From CAZMNY01 sp964635375 (lineage in GTDB: Bacteria > Planctomycetota > Planctomycetia > Pirellulales > Pirellulaceae): DNA of 64,000 nucleotides. The stretch is from contig CAZWOU010000005.1 in the NCBI GenBank assembly GCA_964635375.1, positions 1-64,000 on the forward strand, in the 5' to 3' direction. The position numbers were made by a program, and so were the translations under genes. Of this stretch, positions 10,101 to 19,041 are shown one piece after another. The first letter of the stretch is position 1. Each line of letters starts with the position of its first letter. The notes under the pieces were generated by a model, which made no database searches, was not told the origin of the DNA, and saw only the letters and a list, made by a program, of their open reading frames with translations.

Positions 10101-10766
10101 CACGTTGTTCAGGCTGATCGACGTGTGCTCCGGCGGCGTCGACTCGACCTGTTCGAGCTCTCCAGTGGAGACATTCAAGGTGTAGAGCATGGTCCCTTCA
10201 AAGGGCCAGACTCCCACGGTGAAATAGACTCGACCATTACTGAGCACGGGGCCGCCGCGCATTGGCCAAACGGAACAAAATCGTTCATTGCCAATCACGT
10301 TTCGTTCCGTCGGCGCTGCTTGGAACTTCCAGATAAGCTTGCCAGTCGCTGCGTCGAGGCAATGGAACGTACCGTCGTCGGCGCCGAAGAACAGTCTGCC
10401 TGCCGAAGCCACGGGAGCGAAACGAACCGGTCCGCCAGCGAAGAACCTCCACTTGCGTTTTCCCGTCGTAAGGTTGTATGCAGAGACTGAATCATTTTGG
10501 CCAGAGCTGAGAAACATCGCGTCGCCGACTATGATCGGTTCATAGGAAGCGTCGAACTGCAGGCGAACATCCTCGGGCCAAGCCGGCTTGAGCTTGGGCA
10601 GACGGAGCGTCCATTGCAGATGCAGATCAGCCGCAAGCTGCTCTCCTGTCGCGCCGCTTCGACCCGAGTCATGTCGCCATGTCGGCCAATCCTCGGCGCG
10701 GACCAACGGGCTTGCGGTGCACAGAATTGCGAGAACGATAGCGGAAGCAACTCGAGCTTTGAGCAT
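7110..10766 (-). CDS. PQQ-like beta-propeller protein with inner methyltransferase-like and C-terminal malectin-like domains
   Basis: Start taken at ATG 10766, which begins a signal peptide (MLKARVASAIVLAILCTASPLVRA); a frame extending to 10868 lacks one. Residues about 45-430 carry repeats of the pattern LDAATGKLIWKF and FADG-like turns, as in PQQ-binding-like or BamB-like propellers. Residues about 440-590 change character: VALNIGSGRLIEELI and HVIALDDDAAKV look like motif I and the acidic strand of a class I Rossmann methyltransferase. A second propeller follows (about 600-1000), with VDVYTGRILW and VMDRNTGKLLW. The last 120 residues (FTVRLHFAEPKD, FDVAIQG) resemble malectin. Location should be periplasmic, which is odd for a SAM-dependent enzyme, so the Rossmann domain may be structural or bind another ligand. 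Function unknown. Confidence 0.8.
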   Translation of the reverse strand: MLKARVASAIVLAILCTASPLVRAEDWPTWRHDSGRSGATGEQLAADLHLQWTLRLPKLKPAWPEDVRLQFDASYEPIIVGDAMFLSSGQNDSVSAYNLTTGKRKWRFFAGGPVRFAPVASAGRLFFGADDGTFHCLDAATGKLIWKFQAAPTERNVIGNERFCSVWPMRGGPVLSNGRVYFTVGVWPFEGTMLYTLNVSTGELEQVESTPPEHTSISLNNVAPQGYLVRAGDNLFVPCGRANVFGVDLRTGRQRRLSYSARGSTDYHVVASEKWLLHGGKIVDIKANRTLSANARRPVIQNGVAYSVIAEKAVALDLNKQDTVEKKDRRGKITKTSTPHRLWQFDKKLVGQVHTLAGNQLYVSNNNSVVAISLPNDGETPKSAWTADVGAKPTSVLAANGKLVVVTERGEIRCFAAEKTTPQLHVEAKSEAVAANDDWTAKAAEIMKSSKSKSGYCVALNIGSGRLIEELIGQSNLHVIALDDDAAKVASLQSRLDKKGLYGSRCTARVGNLSNVSLPPFMANLVVSEAPAALGQSAAVASLFNSLRPYGGSAVLTTTVAEHESLAKAVESNSLVGAKLTRASGESTLSRVGPLPGAADWTHEFGDPANTLMSREKRVKAPLGVLWFGGPSSDGSLFFDRHQWGPSMAVIEGRMFIQGPGKFTAVDVYTGRILWQNKIPFGLSPGRGSNWGPTGYHFVVAKDGVYLTFAKKCLRLDPETGEQTREFTLADKEDSWGRIRIVGDRMFVPVFQKVDGKSDPKKLVVMDRNTGKLLWSKTSEMSFPLIAIGNDKVFCYEGLLEGLYVGAGKNRVKGAPKAGPILNIKSFDARTGKELWSRTTPRSASWLAYAVEEDVLLVSNKQGIDAWQGENGDELWSKEAEGKGFLGHPENYWDKVIIWKGQILDQRGPGKSYDVRTGDPRLLPNPITDEQVPWEFTKVGHHCNYAIASEHLMTFRAAAAGFLDLNNGGTSRLEGFRSGCRNSLIPANGVLNAPNFAHGCSCSFSIFTSLALVHVPETDLWSYGATKVGDGPVKRLGINFAAPGDRRTDDKTLWLNYPKAGGPSPKINLKVSSAKTTWFRLHSRQLTGDGLNWVSATGMRGVQSVKIPLAVGKSAATAPPRKFTVRLHFAEPKDVEPGTNVFDVAIQGETVLENFDVVAEAKGQVRTNVVQEISGIAASKEMAIVFTPKKGQTLICGIEIREDPTQPIDDSNAKKGSE

Positions 10767-11006
10767 GGGAGGGCTCTTCGCGGTAGGAAGTGGGTGTGCT
10801 GCTATAGCTGTTTCGCCAGCATACTGCCCCGTGGAACGTCGCCGAATCAGCCGTTTTACGTTGGGCACTATGGTAGCACGAATTCGCGAATCGAGCTGAG
10901 AAACAGCGACAAGTCGTGGAGCGAGTAGGAGCGCGAAGTGGGGGATCAGGAGACGGTATGCTGAAAACGAGGTGCTGAAAACGGGACGGGCCGACGCAGT
11001 GACAGG

Positions 11007-12073
11007 CTAATTCAGCGTGTATTTCTCGAAGGGCTGGGAGCATGGATTTCCACGCGTAAGATACATACAGCCCGCGGTTGGCTGGAGCACGATTGAGAAA
11101 ACCGTGACCCAAAACCGTGCCCGGGGTGGCCGTTCGGGTGTCGGCAAATCGACCGCGGATGACCGTCGTGGTCGGCCAGTATTTGCTGGACATGCTTGAG
11201 GCTGAACGGCTTGTCACATTCGCCGAGCAACGATTCCAACTGGAAGTAGCGTGGGTGCGACTCGATGAGTTCCGGATAGTCGACGTTATTTTGTTTCAGC
11301 TCCGGCTGCAGACAGTGATTTGTGTGGCCCAAGTAGCTCAACCCTTGGCGAGCTTCCAGCGGGTGAACATCGTCAATCGTGATCTCCAGATCAGCCGGAC
11401 CCTGCGGCGTCGAGAGCATGATGTTGGCGGGAATGGCGCGGTGAGCTCGACGAACAGAGCGGATAGCCTCGTCGAGCGACGTCGATTCGTAAATTCCACG
11501 AAGCGTGAAATAGTGGGGCACGCCGACTTCACGGGCCGCGGCCGGAAGCGTGTTCACGCAAGCTCCGATGCCGGCGTCGTTAAAACCCAAGTACGAGATC
11601 AGCCCCGCTTGCGTCGCGGTGATCAGAGCCGGTTTGCCGGTCGGGCGCCGAGTCAACACGACGGTGTACTCGTCGAGCAGAGGGTCGTTGTCCCAGTTTT
11701 GAGCAACGATAGCGTGGCCATCGACGGTTGCTTCCGCGGCAATCGACAGGGACGTGCAGCCAGCATCGCCGTCGGGCGTCAGTTGATTGCGAACTTGCAA
11801 CAGCATCAGGGCCTCTAGCGAGACACCGGCCGCCTCGGCCACGCCTCTCATCTCCTCCATCAAATCAGCGCTGTACGATTCGGCGAATGCGATCGAGTCC
11901 GACGCAATCTTCATGGCTCGATCCGTTGAGATGGCGACGGTTTGCCGTACGCGGTCCAAAGCGATCTCACAGAACCCTCGCACTTCCTCGCGAGTCGCCT
12001 CGCCAATCTGGCGCCCCATCTCCGAAGGCGAACCTGAAACCGTCACTTCACGATAGCGAGTTGGCGTGGGCAT
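11007..12073 (-). CDS. C45-type autoproteolytic acyltransferase/hydrolase, apparent frameshift near C-terminus
   Basis: The N-terminal 320 residues match the acyl-CoA:6-aminopenicillanate acyltransferase-like (peptidase C45) Ntn-hydrolase family. They show GSPSEMGRQIGEATREEV, the likely nucleophile in GDAGCTSLSIA, NWDNDP, and HTNHCLQPEL. The uninterrupted frame ends at 11012 with an atypical Ser/Arg tail. Moving by one base at the cccaaaa run (11108-11114; minus strand ttttggg) restores a family-like end, TVFSIVLQPTAGCMYLTRGN then PCSQPFEKYTLN, with a TAG at 11007-11009. So one base is probably missing. It may be a homopolymer error or a recent mutation that would spoil the last 35 residues. 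Substrate unknown. Confidence 0.75.
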
Positions 12074-12317
12074 GGGTCGGCTGTCTCAGCTTGGGTTCTC
12101 GCTAGTGTCCTGCGATTCGGCAATCCTGAGGGGATCGATTGTACGCGGATTGCAGGCCGATGTGTAACCGTTTTCAGTCTTCCGTTGAAGGCCGACGGGA
12201 TTGAATGAGGAAAAGGCGCTGATCGTTCTTCTATTTCATAAGCTAGGCTTCATAAGGCTTGGGCCGAATGATTCGTTCGGCCAGTTACGATGCAGAAAAA
12301 TCTTGGTGGAGCACGAA

Positions 12318-12782
12318 GTGGATCAGCGAAATCTCAGACTCACCGTCACGTCCATATCGATGGCGATCGTCTCACTCAGCGGTTGCACGGGCAATTCGCC
12401 CGAGTTCGCGGCGGTCAGCGGACAGGTTGACGCCGCGTCCCCCGGAACGAATATCCCCTTCAAAGACACAATGGATGATAACGAGCGGACAGTGCTGGAG
12501 GCGTGGACATTGGCCGTTGGCGAATCGAAACGGTTCGAAGTCGAATCCAGCTCGCCCATTCGCATCGGCTTTGAAGCGCAAGTTACGCGCGAGATGTTCG
12601 AGAAATACAAACCGACGGAACACCTAATTCGCATCGAACAGAGCAACGATGGAAACCACGTTCAATCTTTCGCGGGCGCTTCGACGATTTTCAGCCCCGT
12701 GGACGGGCGGGTTGAGTTTGACGTCAAAAACATCAGCAAAGACGACATTTCTCTGAAGGTCTTTACCGAGCCGGTTGATTGA
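12318..12782 (+). CDS. putative lipoprotein, unknown function
   Basis: From the GTG at 12318 the protein is 154 residues. The start is favoured because GGAG lies seven bases upstream (12307-12310) and because it places a signal sequence right at the N-terminus. That signal ends in a lipobox, IVSLSGCTG, so the mature protein is probably lipid-anchored. The rest is polar, with a beta-rich look (VGESKRFEVESSSPIRIGF, VEFDVKNISKDDISLKVF), like a small immunoglobulin-like or cupredoxin-like exported domain. No family recognised. It converges on the GDPD gene, whose stop is only a few bases away. Confidence 0.6.
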   Translation: MDQRNLRLTVTSISMAIVSLSGCTGNSPEFAAVSGQVDAASPGTNIPFKDTMDDNERTVLEAWTLAVGESKRFEVESSSPIRIGFEAQVTREMFEKYKPTEHLIRIEQSNDGNHVQSFAGASTIFSPVDGRVEFDVKNISKDDISLKVFTEPVD

Positions 12783-12789
12783 GCCGTCA

Positions 12790-14328
12790 TCACTTCGCTG
12801 TTCCGCCCTTGGGCGCGGCGTGCTTCACGCTGTCGACTCCGGCGAACATGATGTGGCGAATCTCGGTTTGGTCGAGCACGGTATGAAAGACGGCGACGTC
12901 ATCCCAAACGCCATTGCCGATTGTGTTTCCGCCCTGACCGCCGCCCAAATAGAATTGCTCGCCAGGCGGAGTCCAGCGAGCTGACTTCCAGGCGCTCGCA
13001 TCGCTCAGCTGACCATTAACGTAGAGCTTGAAAGCCTGGTTGGTCTTATTGCCGCGGTCCCATGTAACGGCCAGATGGTGCCATTCGTTGACGTCGCCAG
13101 TTCGATGGAATTGGTGTGCTACGGTGGCCCCTTCCGGATTGATGCGAAACTTGGCTTGCCCCGTCCTGTAGATCCAAAACTCCCAGGCGTTTCGGTTCGC
13201 CGAGTTGTCCAGGATCGTCTGATAGTCATACCAGGCGCGCGCGTAATACCAGAGACATATACTCCCGGTTGATGGCAGTTGGTGCTGGACGGTTGGGATA
13301 CGGTCTTTCGCTTGAAGGTCAAATCCTCGACCAAATACCGCGGGCCGAAAGCGTGGCGGGCCAAGGTTCGCTTGGGGATCGTCGCCAACCGCGAACGACG
13401 CTCTGCGATGATGAGGGGACGCGTCTTCCAGTTCGCCGTCAAGCTTCAAGTGGACGTCCAGGAACGGAAGCAAGTCTCGCGACAACATAGCCGCGCGGAT
13501 CAACTCGGGGCGGTTGGTGGTAATGGAATCAACACCCAAAGCTCGCAAGCGATTGGCGACGAACGGGTCATCGACTGTCCAACAATGGACCTCCATTCCC
13601 GCGTCTCGAAGCCGCTTCACGAAGGGCGCCGTAAGCACGTCTGGGTCGAACTGAGAATCAAGACCATCCGCCTTGATGCGATTCAACGTTGCGAGCACCG
13701 ATTCAATGCCCGGCTCCCAGGCGCCTCGGTTTCGGCTGGCGGCGTTTCGCTTGTACCCCGCCAACCAATAAGCCTTGATGTGAGGCAGTTGTGTCTTGGA
13801 CGCCTTGATGACCTCCGGCTGAAACGCAATCACCGCGATTTGGCTCGGCGAGAGTTTTGTGTTGGCGAGTTCTTTGCGGAGAACGGGCACGATCTCAGGG
13901 CCGCATTTGATCTCGATAAAAATGCGCTTGCCCATCGGGACCGTTGCGAGCACTTGTTGAAGGGTGGGAATCTTCTCGCCCGCGAAAGCAGCCTGCTTCC
14001 AACGTCCCACATCAAGTTGGCTCAGTTCGGCAAACGTCGAATCAGCCACCTTCAGGTTCGCGCCTGCCGTGCGTTTTGTATTCGCGTCGTGAATGCAGAC
14101 GATCTGGCCGTCTCTGGTGAGATGAAAATCTCCTTCGATGACATCCGCGCCTTCGCGCCAGGCTTGGCGGAAGGCCGCAATCGTGTTTTCCGGCGCTGCC
14201 TGCGAAGCGCCGCGGTGGGCCACAATTAACTGAGCCCGGATGATCGAACGGGACGCGGCCAACATCATCAAACTGCAGATGAAGGGCAGCATCCATGACG
14301 CTGGTCGTGACGGCAAGTCTCTTCGCAT
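12790..14328 (-). CDS. secreted glycerophosphodiester phosphodiesterase with LamG-like domain
   Basis: About 512 residues from ATG 14328, with a signal region (WMLPFICSLMMLAASRSI). The GDPD catalytic set is intact: VAHRGASQAAPENTIAAFRQ (HRG and ENT), GADVIEGDFHLTRDGQIVCI (E.D) and HDANTKRT (HD), then FIEIKCG and EVHCWTVDD later. This domain ends around residue 275. The C-terminal 230 residues resemble the concanavalin A-like/LamG fold, with WHHLAVTWDR and FKLYVNGQLSD. GDPDs hydrolyse glycerophosphodiesters to glycerol 3-phosphate and an alcohol. The LamG part probably binds carbohydrate or acts as an adhesive module. Confidence 0.88.
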   Translation of the reverse strand: MRRDLPSRPASWMLPFICSLMMLAASRSIIRAQLIVAHRGASQAAPENTIAAFRQAWREGADVIEGDFHLTRDGQIVCIHDANTKRTAGANLKVADSTFAELSQLDVGRWKQAAFAGEKIPTLQQVLATVPMGKRIFIEIKCGPEIVPVLRKELANTKLSPSQIAVIAFQPEVIKASKTQLPHIKAYWLAGYKRNAASRNRGAWEPGIESVLATLNRIKADGLDSQFDPDVLTAPFVKRLRDAGMEVHCWTVDDPFVANRLRALGVDSITTNRPELIRAAMLSRDLLPFLDVHLKLDGELEDASPHHRRASFAVGDDPQANLGPPRFRPAVFGRGFDLQAKDRIPTVQHQLPSTGSICLWYYARAWYDYQTILDNSANRNAWEFWIYRTGQAKFRINPEGATVAHQFHRTGDVNEWHHLAVTWDRGNKTNQAFKLYVNGQLSDASAWKSARWTPPGEQFYLGGGQGGNTIGNGVWDDVAVFHTVLDQTEIRHIMFAGVDSVKHAAPKGGTAK

Positions 14329-14459
14329 TGGTCTTTGTCTCAAGCTACATCATGAAGTCAACGTGAGGTTCGTCTGCTAGTGTATGCGAACCCGACATGC
14401 CGAGGCCAAGGTCAGGGCAAACTATTTCACCCCCAGATCGCAAATGGTCGCATCGTGCT

Positions 14460-14494
14460 GCCGTTTCTGGTTATGGCCGCCGTTTCTGGTTATG
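14460..14494. repeat. 16-base direct repeat, two copies
   Basis: gccgtttctggttatg occurs at 14460-14475 and again at 14479-14494, a 19-base period, in the spacer between the GDPD and metallophosphoesterase genes. The rest of that spacer (14329-14647) shows no gene. Confidence 0.8.
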
Positions 14495-14647
14495 ATGGCG
14501 TGCTTACTCTTCCTTAGTGTCGCCTGCGGGCGCCACTTTGCGGCCCGGGTGGCTAGCCGCGCGCCACCATTCTGAACCGCCAGCCTGACATACGTCTCTA
14601 CGCATCGCCCAATGGCGATCGCCAACGCAAACCCGGAGAAGCATACG

Positions 14648-15652
14648 ATGACCGACCTACTGAAGAGAGCCCGGCTAGCCGTTTTGGTCTGTGCGATCCC
14701 TCTCGTGTCTTGCTTCTCAGTGTTTGCTCAGAATGATGCGTCTGCTCAGAATGATGCAGCTCCTCAGGATGCTCCCGCGGCCAAGACGAGTTTCAGCGTC
14801 GTGCTTCTTCCGGACACCCAGAATTACTCGGAAAAATATCCGAACACCTATGTGGCCCAGACGCTTTGGATTCGCAAACGTCAACAGGAAGACAACATCA
14901 AGTTTGCCATCCACTTAGGTGACATCGTGCAGACTTCGACGAAGGGTCCAGAATGGGAGAACGCTGATCGAGCGATGCGCCTGCTCGATGGCGTCGTGCC
15001 TTACAGCGTGGCGCCGGGCAACCATGACATGCAAGTCAGGACGCGCGATTCGACGTTGTACAACAAGTACTTTTCCGCCGACCGATTCGCCGAACGAAAA
15101 TGGTACGGCGGCCACATGGGAAAGACCAACGATAATAATTACTGTTTCTTCGAAGGCGGCGGGATGAAGTTCATGGTGTTGAACCTCGAGTTCGCGCCGC
15201 GTGATGAAACGCTTGAGTGGGCGGCGGGCGTGGCAAAGCGTTTTCCGCAACACCGTGTGATCGTCGCAACACATTGCTACATGCGACCAGGCGGCCGAGA
15301 CACGTCGTGCGCAAAGTCATACAAGATTGCCGGAAACAGCGGCGAGCAGATGTGGCAAAAATTCATTCGCAAACAGCCCAACATTTTTCTCGTCGTTAGC
15401 GGGCATGTGTTGGGCGTCGGATTCCAGACCAGCACGAATGACGCTGGCGGAAAAGTCCTGGAGATGCTCACGGACTACCAAGGGCTGCCGAACGGCGGCG
15501 ATGGTTGGCTCCGCACGCTGGAGTTCTTGCCCAGCGAAAACAAAATTCACGTTAAGACCTACTCGCCCTTGCTAGACAAGCACAACAAGAGCGAGAAGGA
15601 GACTTTCTCGATCGACTACGAAATGACCATCGCTAAAAGCAAAGCCGGTTAG
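14648..15652 (+). CDS. secreted metallophosphoesterase
   Basis: The ATG at 14648 is preceded by GGAG (14634-14637) and starts a signal peptide ending near VSCFSVFAQ. The mature N-terminus contains a short repeat (QNDASAQNDAAPQD) encoded by an 18-base-period duplication. Calcineurin-like metallophosphoesterase motifs follow in order: LLPDTQNYS, HLGDIVQ, APGNHDM, VATHCYM and SGHVLGVG. The fold binds two metal ions and cleaves phosphate esters. Residues after about 300 form a small beta-rich end. The product should be periplasmic or extracellular. Substrate not deducible. Confidence 0.88.
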   Translation: MTDLLKRARLAVLVCAIPLVSCFSVFAQNDASAQNDAAPQDAPAAKTSFSVVLLPDTQNYSEKYPNTYVAQTLWIRKRQQEDNIKFAIHLGDIVQTSTKGPEWENADRAMRLLDGVVPYSVAPGNHDMQVRTRDSTLYNKYFSADRFAERKWYGGHMGKTNDNNYCFFEGGGMKFMVLNLEFAPRDETLEWAAGVAKRFPQHRVIVATHCYMRPGGRDTSCAKSYKIAGNSGEQMWQKFIRKQPNIFLVVSGHVLGVGFQTSTNDAGGKVLEMLTDYQGLPNGGDGWLRTLEFLPSENKIHVKTYSPLLDKHNKSEKETFSIDYEMTIAKSKAG

Positions 15653-15684
15653 CAGGTCGACTCGCGAGATTTTGGAGACGCCGT

Positions 15685-16953
15685 TCAGGAGACGCACTTC
15701 TCAGGCGAACTCTCATCGAACACTTGTTCTACGCCGTCGGCTTTGGCGATGATGACAATCCCTCCATCGCTGACGGTAAACCCGCGGGCGCGATCGAGTT
15801 CAAGATCGTATCCGATTTCGACGCGAGGCGGAATCTTGACGTGCTTGTCGATGATGGCTCGGCGGATTCGCGCGTGTCGGCCGACGTCAACGCCTTCGAA
15901 CAGAATTGAATCTTCGATATTGGCGTAGCTGTTCACTCGAACACGAGGGCTGAGCACGCTTCGTCGGACCTGACCGCCGGAAACGATGGTGCCGGGACAG
16001 ACGATACTGTCTTGTGCATAACCAATGCGTTTCTCATCATTATCGCTGCTGCCAAACACAAATTTCGGCGGCGGAAGAATCGGCTGAAAGGTGCGAATCG
16101 GCCAGCGTTCGTCGTACATGTTCAACAGCGGATCGATTTGGATCAGATCCATGTTCGCTTCATAATAGGCGTCGAGCGTCCCAACATCGCGCCAGTAGGC
16201 GTCTCGTTTTCGGTTCTCGTCCCGAAAGGGAAACGCAAATACTCGGTGGGTGTTGATGATCGATGGGATAATATCGCGGCCAAAATCGTGCGAGCTCTTC
16301 AGGTCCGTCGCGTCGCGGCAGAGTTGTTCGAACAAGAACCTCGCTGTGAAAACATAAATGCCCATTGAGGCCAGGCAGAGATCGCTTTGGCCCGGAATCG
16401 TCTTGGGGTGATCGGGTTTTTCTTCAAAACCGTTTATCCGCTCCTGTTCGCCGACCTGCATGACTCCGAACGAGCGGGCGGCGGCCGGCGCCACAGGCAG
16501 GGCGCCTATCGTTAAGTCGGCATTCGTTTCGATGTGCCGCTCGACCATCTTCTGATAGTCCATCTTGTAGATGTGGTCGCCGGCAAGGATCACGACGTAC
16601 TCGGGACGTTCCTTCTCCATCGTGTAGATGTTCTGATAGACGGCGTCGGCCGTCCCTTGGTACCAATGCTCGTCAATCCGTTGTTGCGGCGGCACGACGT
16701 CGATGAACTCATCTAATTCCCGGCAGAAGAAATGGCGCCACCCATGGTTAATGTGCCGATCCAAACTCATCGCTTTGTACTGGGTTAGCAACAACATCTT
16801 GCGAATGCCGCTGTTTAGGCAGTTGGAAAGCGAGAAGTCGACGATGCGATACCCACCGCCGAAAGGCACGGCCGGCTTGGCGCGATCGCGTGTCAGCGGT
16901 TCCAGCCTGGACCCTTTCCCGCCAGCCAAGATCACTGCGATTGTGTTTCTCAT
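15685..16953 (-). CDS. glgC: glucose-1-phosphate adenylyltransferase
   Basis: A 422-residue enzyme making ADP-glucose from glucose 1-phosphate and ATP for glycogen synthesis. Motifs: LAGGKGSRLEPLTRDRAKPA at the N-terminus, GGGYRIVDFSLSNC, WYQGTADAVYQN, LAGDHIYKMDY, GFEEKP and YWRDVGT. The C-terminal 120 residues form the left-handed beta-helix typical of GlgC. The ATG at 16953 has AAAGGA just upstream and fits family length; the frame extends farther but without family similarity. It lies downstream of asnB on the same strand, 128 bases away. The rest of the glycogen pathway is not in the window. Confidence 0.95.
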   Translation of the reverse strand: MRNTIAVILAGGKGSRLEPLTRDRAKPAVPFGGGYRIVDFSLSNCLNSGIRKMLLLTQYKAMSLDRHINHGWRHFFCRELDEFIDVVPPQQRIDEHWYQGTADAVYQNIYTMEKERPEYVVILAGDHIYKMDYQKMVERHIETNADLTIGALPVAPAAARSFGVMQVGEQERINGFEEKPDHPKTIPGQSDLCLASMGIYVFTARFLFEQLCRDATDLKSSHDFGRDIIPSIINTHRVFAFPFRDENRKRDAYWRDVGTLDAYYEANMDLIQIDPLLNMYDERWPIRTFQPILPPPKFVFGSSDNDEKRIGYAQDSIVCPGTIVSGGQVRRSVLSPRVRVNSYANIEDSILFEGVDVGRHARIRRAIIDKHVKIPPRVEIGYDLELDRARGFTVSDGGIVIIAKADGVEQVFDESSPEKCVS

Positions 16954-17081
16954 CGTTGCGCGTCCTTTTTGAATTCCGTCGCTGGCTTCACATGCGTTCG
17001 GCGATCGCCTGGTCCACATCTTGGAGGAGCCAAATCGCAGCTTGCCGCGACTCCAACATCTTATCGGTTCGCAAGGGTTCG

Positions 17082-19004
17082 CTAAATAGGAGAAGTTACC
17101 CAACGCCTCATCCACAGCTCTAGAACGAGCAATGCCCATAATCGATACGCGTGGTCAAACCGCCCAGACTGATGGTCGTCGATTAATCGCTCAATCTCGC
17201 GCATCTGAAACCACCCGCGTTGCCGGGCGGTATCGTCGAGCAATATGTCGCGAACCATATCTTTCAGTTCATTGCGAAACCAATGGTCAATCGGGACGCC
17301 GAACCCCATTTTGGGCCGATTCCAGATCTCGTTGGGCAGCAAATCGCCAAAGGCGTCTTGAAGCAGCCGCTTGCCACGGCCGCGGCGATACTTCAAGGAG
17401 ACGGGAAGAGAAGCGGCGAATTCGACGAGCCGGTAGTCGAGAAACGGCTGGCGAACCTCAAGACTGTTCGCCATAGAAGCGATGTCGACTTTTGTCATCA
17501 GGTCGCAAGGCAAGTAGGTGTGCAAGTCGGTCAACGACGCGCGAGTGAGGTCGTCGCGCCCCTGCGTTTGAGCACGAGCTTGATTGAGAAAATCGAGCGG
17601 GTCGGAATTTGGCAGCTGCTCAACAAACTCGTCCGAGTAGACTGCGGCGCGGCGCGATTCATTGAAAATGCTGATCCAGTCGAGATAGCGTCGGGAAGGC
17701 GACATTCGCATCCCCTGGCTGAACCGCTGTAGTTTCCGAACCAAAGATCGTTTTCGCGTGCTCGCCGGGATCGCATCCCAAAGCCGCGACGACATGAGCC
17801 AGGTAAACGGCGGGACTCGACGGCACCAGCGATCAAGATCGACGGCTCGGTATCGCGGGTAGCCGACAAACAACTCGTCGCCTCCGTCGCCCGACAACGA
17901 TACGGTCACTTGCCGCCGAGCCCATTGGGACACAAACCAAGTTGGAATGGCCGAGCTGTCTGCAAACGGTTCGTCGTAATGCTCGATCAGGTTGGGGAGA
18001 ACCTCGATCGCGTTTGGCGTAACTTGATAGGCGTGATGGTCGGTGCCAAGAGCATCTGCCACCTGCTGTGCGTACTTGGATTCGTCGTATTCCGGCTGGG
18101 CGAAACCGATGCTGAAAGTCTTGACCGTCTCTGTTGAGATTTCTTGCATGAGCGCGACAATCAGCGACGAATCGACGCCGCCCGACAAAAACGCGCCCAA
18201 CGGCACATCAGCTTGCATCCTCATCTCAACCGCAGAACGCATCAATTCGCGGAGCCGTTCCGCAGCTTCATCCTGGCTGATCGCGATCTCTTTCCGATAG
18301 TTCGGAGTCCAATACGACTTGATGTCCAGCTTGCCGCCTTGATAGACGGCGTAACGGCCTGGCGCTAGTTTGTTGATGCCGCGATAGATTGAATTGGGGT
18401 GGGGCACGTACTGAAAAGTGAGAAACTCATCGATCGCGCTGGCGTCAACATCGCGAGGTACGTTCGGCGCCTCCAACAGGCTCTTCAACTCACTGGCGAA
18501 CAGCAAGCGATTAGATTCAAGCCGATAGACAAGTGGTTTCTGCCCCAGCCGATCACGACCGAGCACCAGGCGGCGGTGCTTGATATCCCAGATTGCGATC
18601 GCAAACATGCCGTTCAGAGCCGAGAAGCAGCTGGGGCCTTCGTCTTCGTAAAGGTGTACGATCGTCTCGCTGTCGCATTCTGTCTTGAAGGTGTGCCCAG
18701 CTCCCTCCAATCGGCGCCGAATGGTCTTGTAGTTGTAGATCTCGCCGTTGAAAACAGCCCAGACGCTTCCATCCTCATTGCTAATCGGCTGACGACCGCC
18801 CTCCAAGTCGATAATCGAAAGGCGGCGGAATCCCAGGGCGACGCCGGGTGTGGAATCGAAAGGGGGTTGGTGATGTTGAGCGCACGTCATCCTGCCGACG
18901 TCATCGGGACCCCGATGATGAAGTGCATTGGTCATGCGCAGCAGCGTTGATTCGTCGATGGCGACATCGGGGTCAGTCCAAACCGCGCCAGTGATTCCGC
19001 ACAT
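17082..19004 (-). CDS. asnB: asparagine synthase (glutamine-hydrolysing)
   Basis: 640 residues. The N-terminal MCGITGAV places the catalytic Cys at position 2 of a class II glutamine amidotransferase domain, with HHRGPDD, RRLSIIDLEGGRQPI and VFNGEIYNY following. The synthetase half has the pyrophosphate loop FLSGGVDSSL and the LSGDGGDELFVGY motif. Length is normal for AsnB. The gene sits after two GT4 glycosyltransferases on the same strand. AsnB-type enzymes in such places often serve exopolysaccharide or exosortase-linked gene sets by amidating sugars, so its role may be in surface polysaccharide rather than in amino acid supply. That is inference from context. Confidence 0.93.
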   Translation of the reverse strand: MCGITGAVWTDPDVAIDESTLLRMTNALHHRGPDDVGRMTCAQHHQPPFDSTPGVALGFRRLSIIDLEGGRQPISNEDGSVWAVFNGEIYNYKTIRRRLEGAGHTFKTECDSETIVHLYEDEGPSCFSALNGMFAIAIWDIKHRRLVLGRDRLGQKPLVYRLESNRLLFASELKSLLEAPNVPRDVDASAIDEFLTFQYVPHPNSIYRGINKLAPGRYAVYQGGKLDIKSYWTPNYRKEIAISQDEAAERLRELMRSAVEMRMQADVPLGAFLSGGVDSSLIVALMQEISTETVKTFSIGFAQPEYDESKYAQQVADALGTDHHAYQVTPNAIEVLPNLIEHYDEPFADSSAIPTWFVSQWARRQVTVSLSGDGGDELFVGYPRYRAVDLDRWCRRVPPFTWLMSSRLWDAIPASTRKRSLVRKLQRFSQGMRMSPSRRYLDWISIFNESRRAAVYSDEFVEQLPNSDPLDFLNQARAQTQGRDDLTRASLTDLHTYLPCDLMTKVDIASMANSLEVRQPFLDYRLVEFAASLPVSLKYRRGRGKRLLQDAFGDLLPNEIWNRPKMGFGVPIDHWFRNELKDMVRDILLDDTARQRGWFQMREIERLIDDHQSGRFDHAYRLWALLVLELWMRRWVTSPI

Positions 19005-19041
19005 AATGATCGATCTCGACGTGTGACCTTTGAATGACGCC

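Noticed and set aside
9333..10490. 385-residue open frame on the plus strand
   Set aside because: It is antisense to the propeller protein, and the residues look random; long antisense frames arise easily in GC-rich genes.
13279..14229. 316-residue plus-strand frame opposite the GDPD gene
   Set aside because: Antisense to a gene with intact catalytic motifs and no domain of its own.
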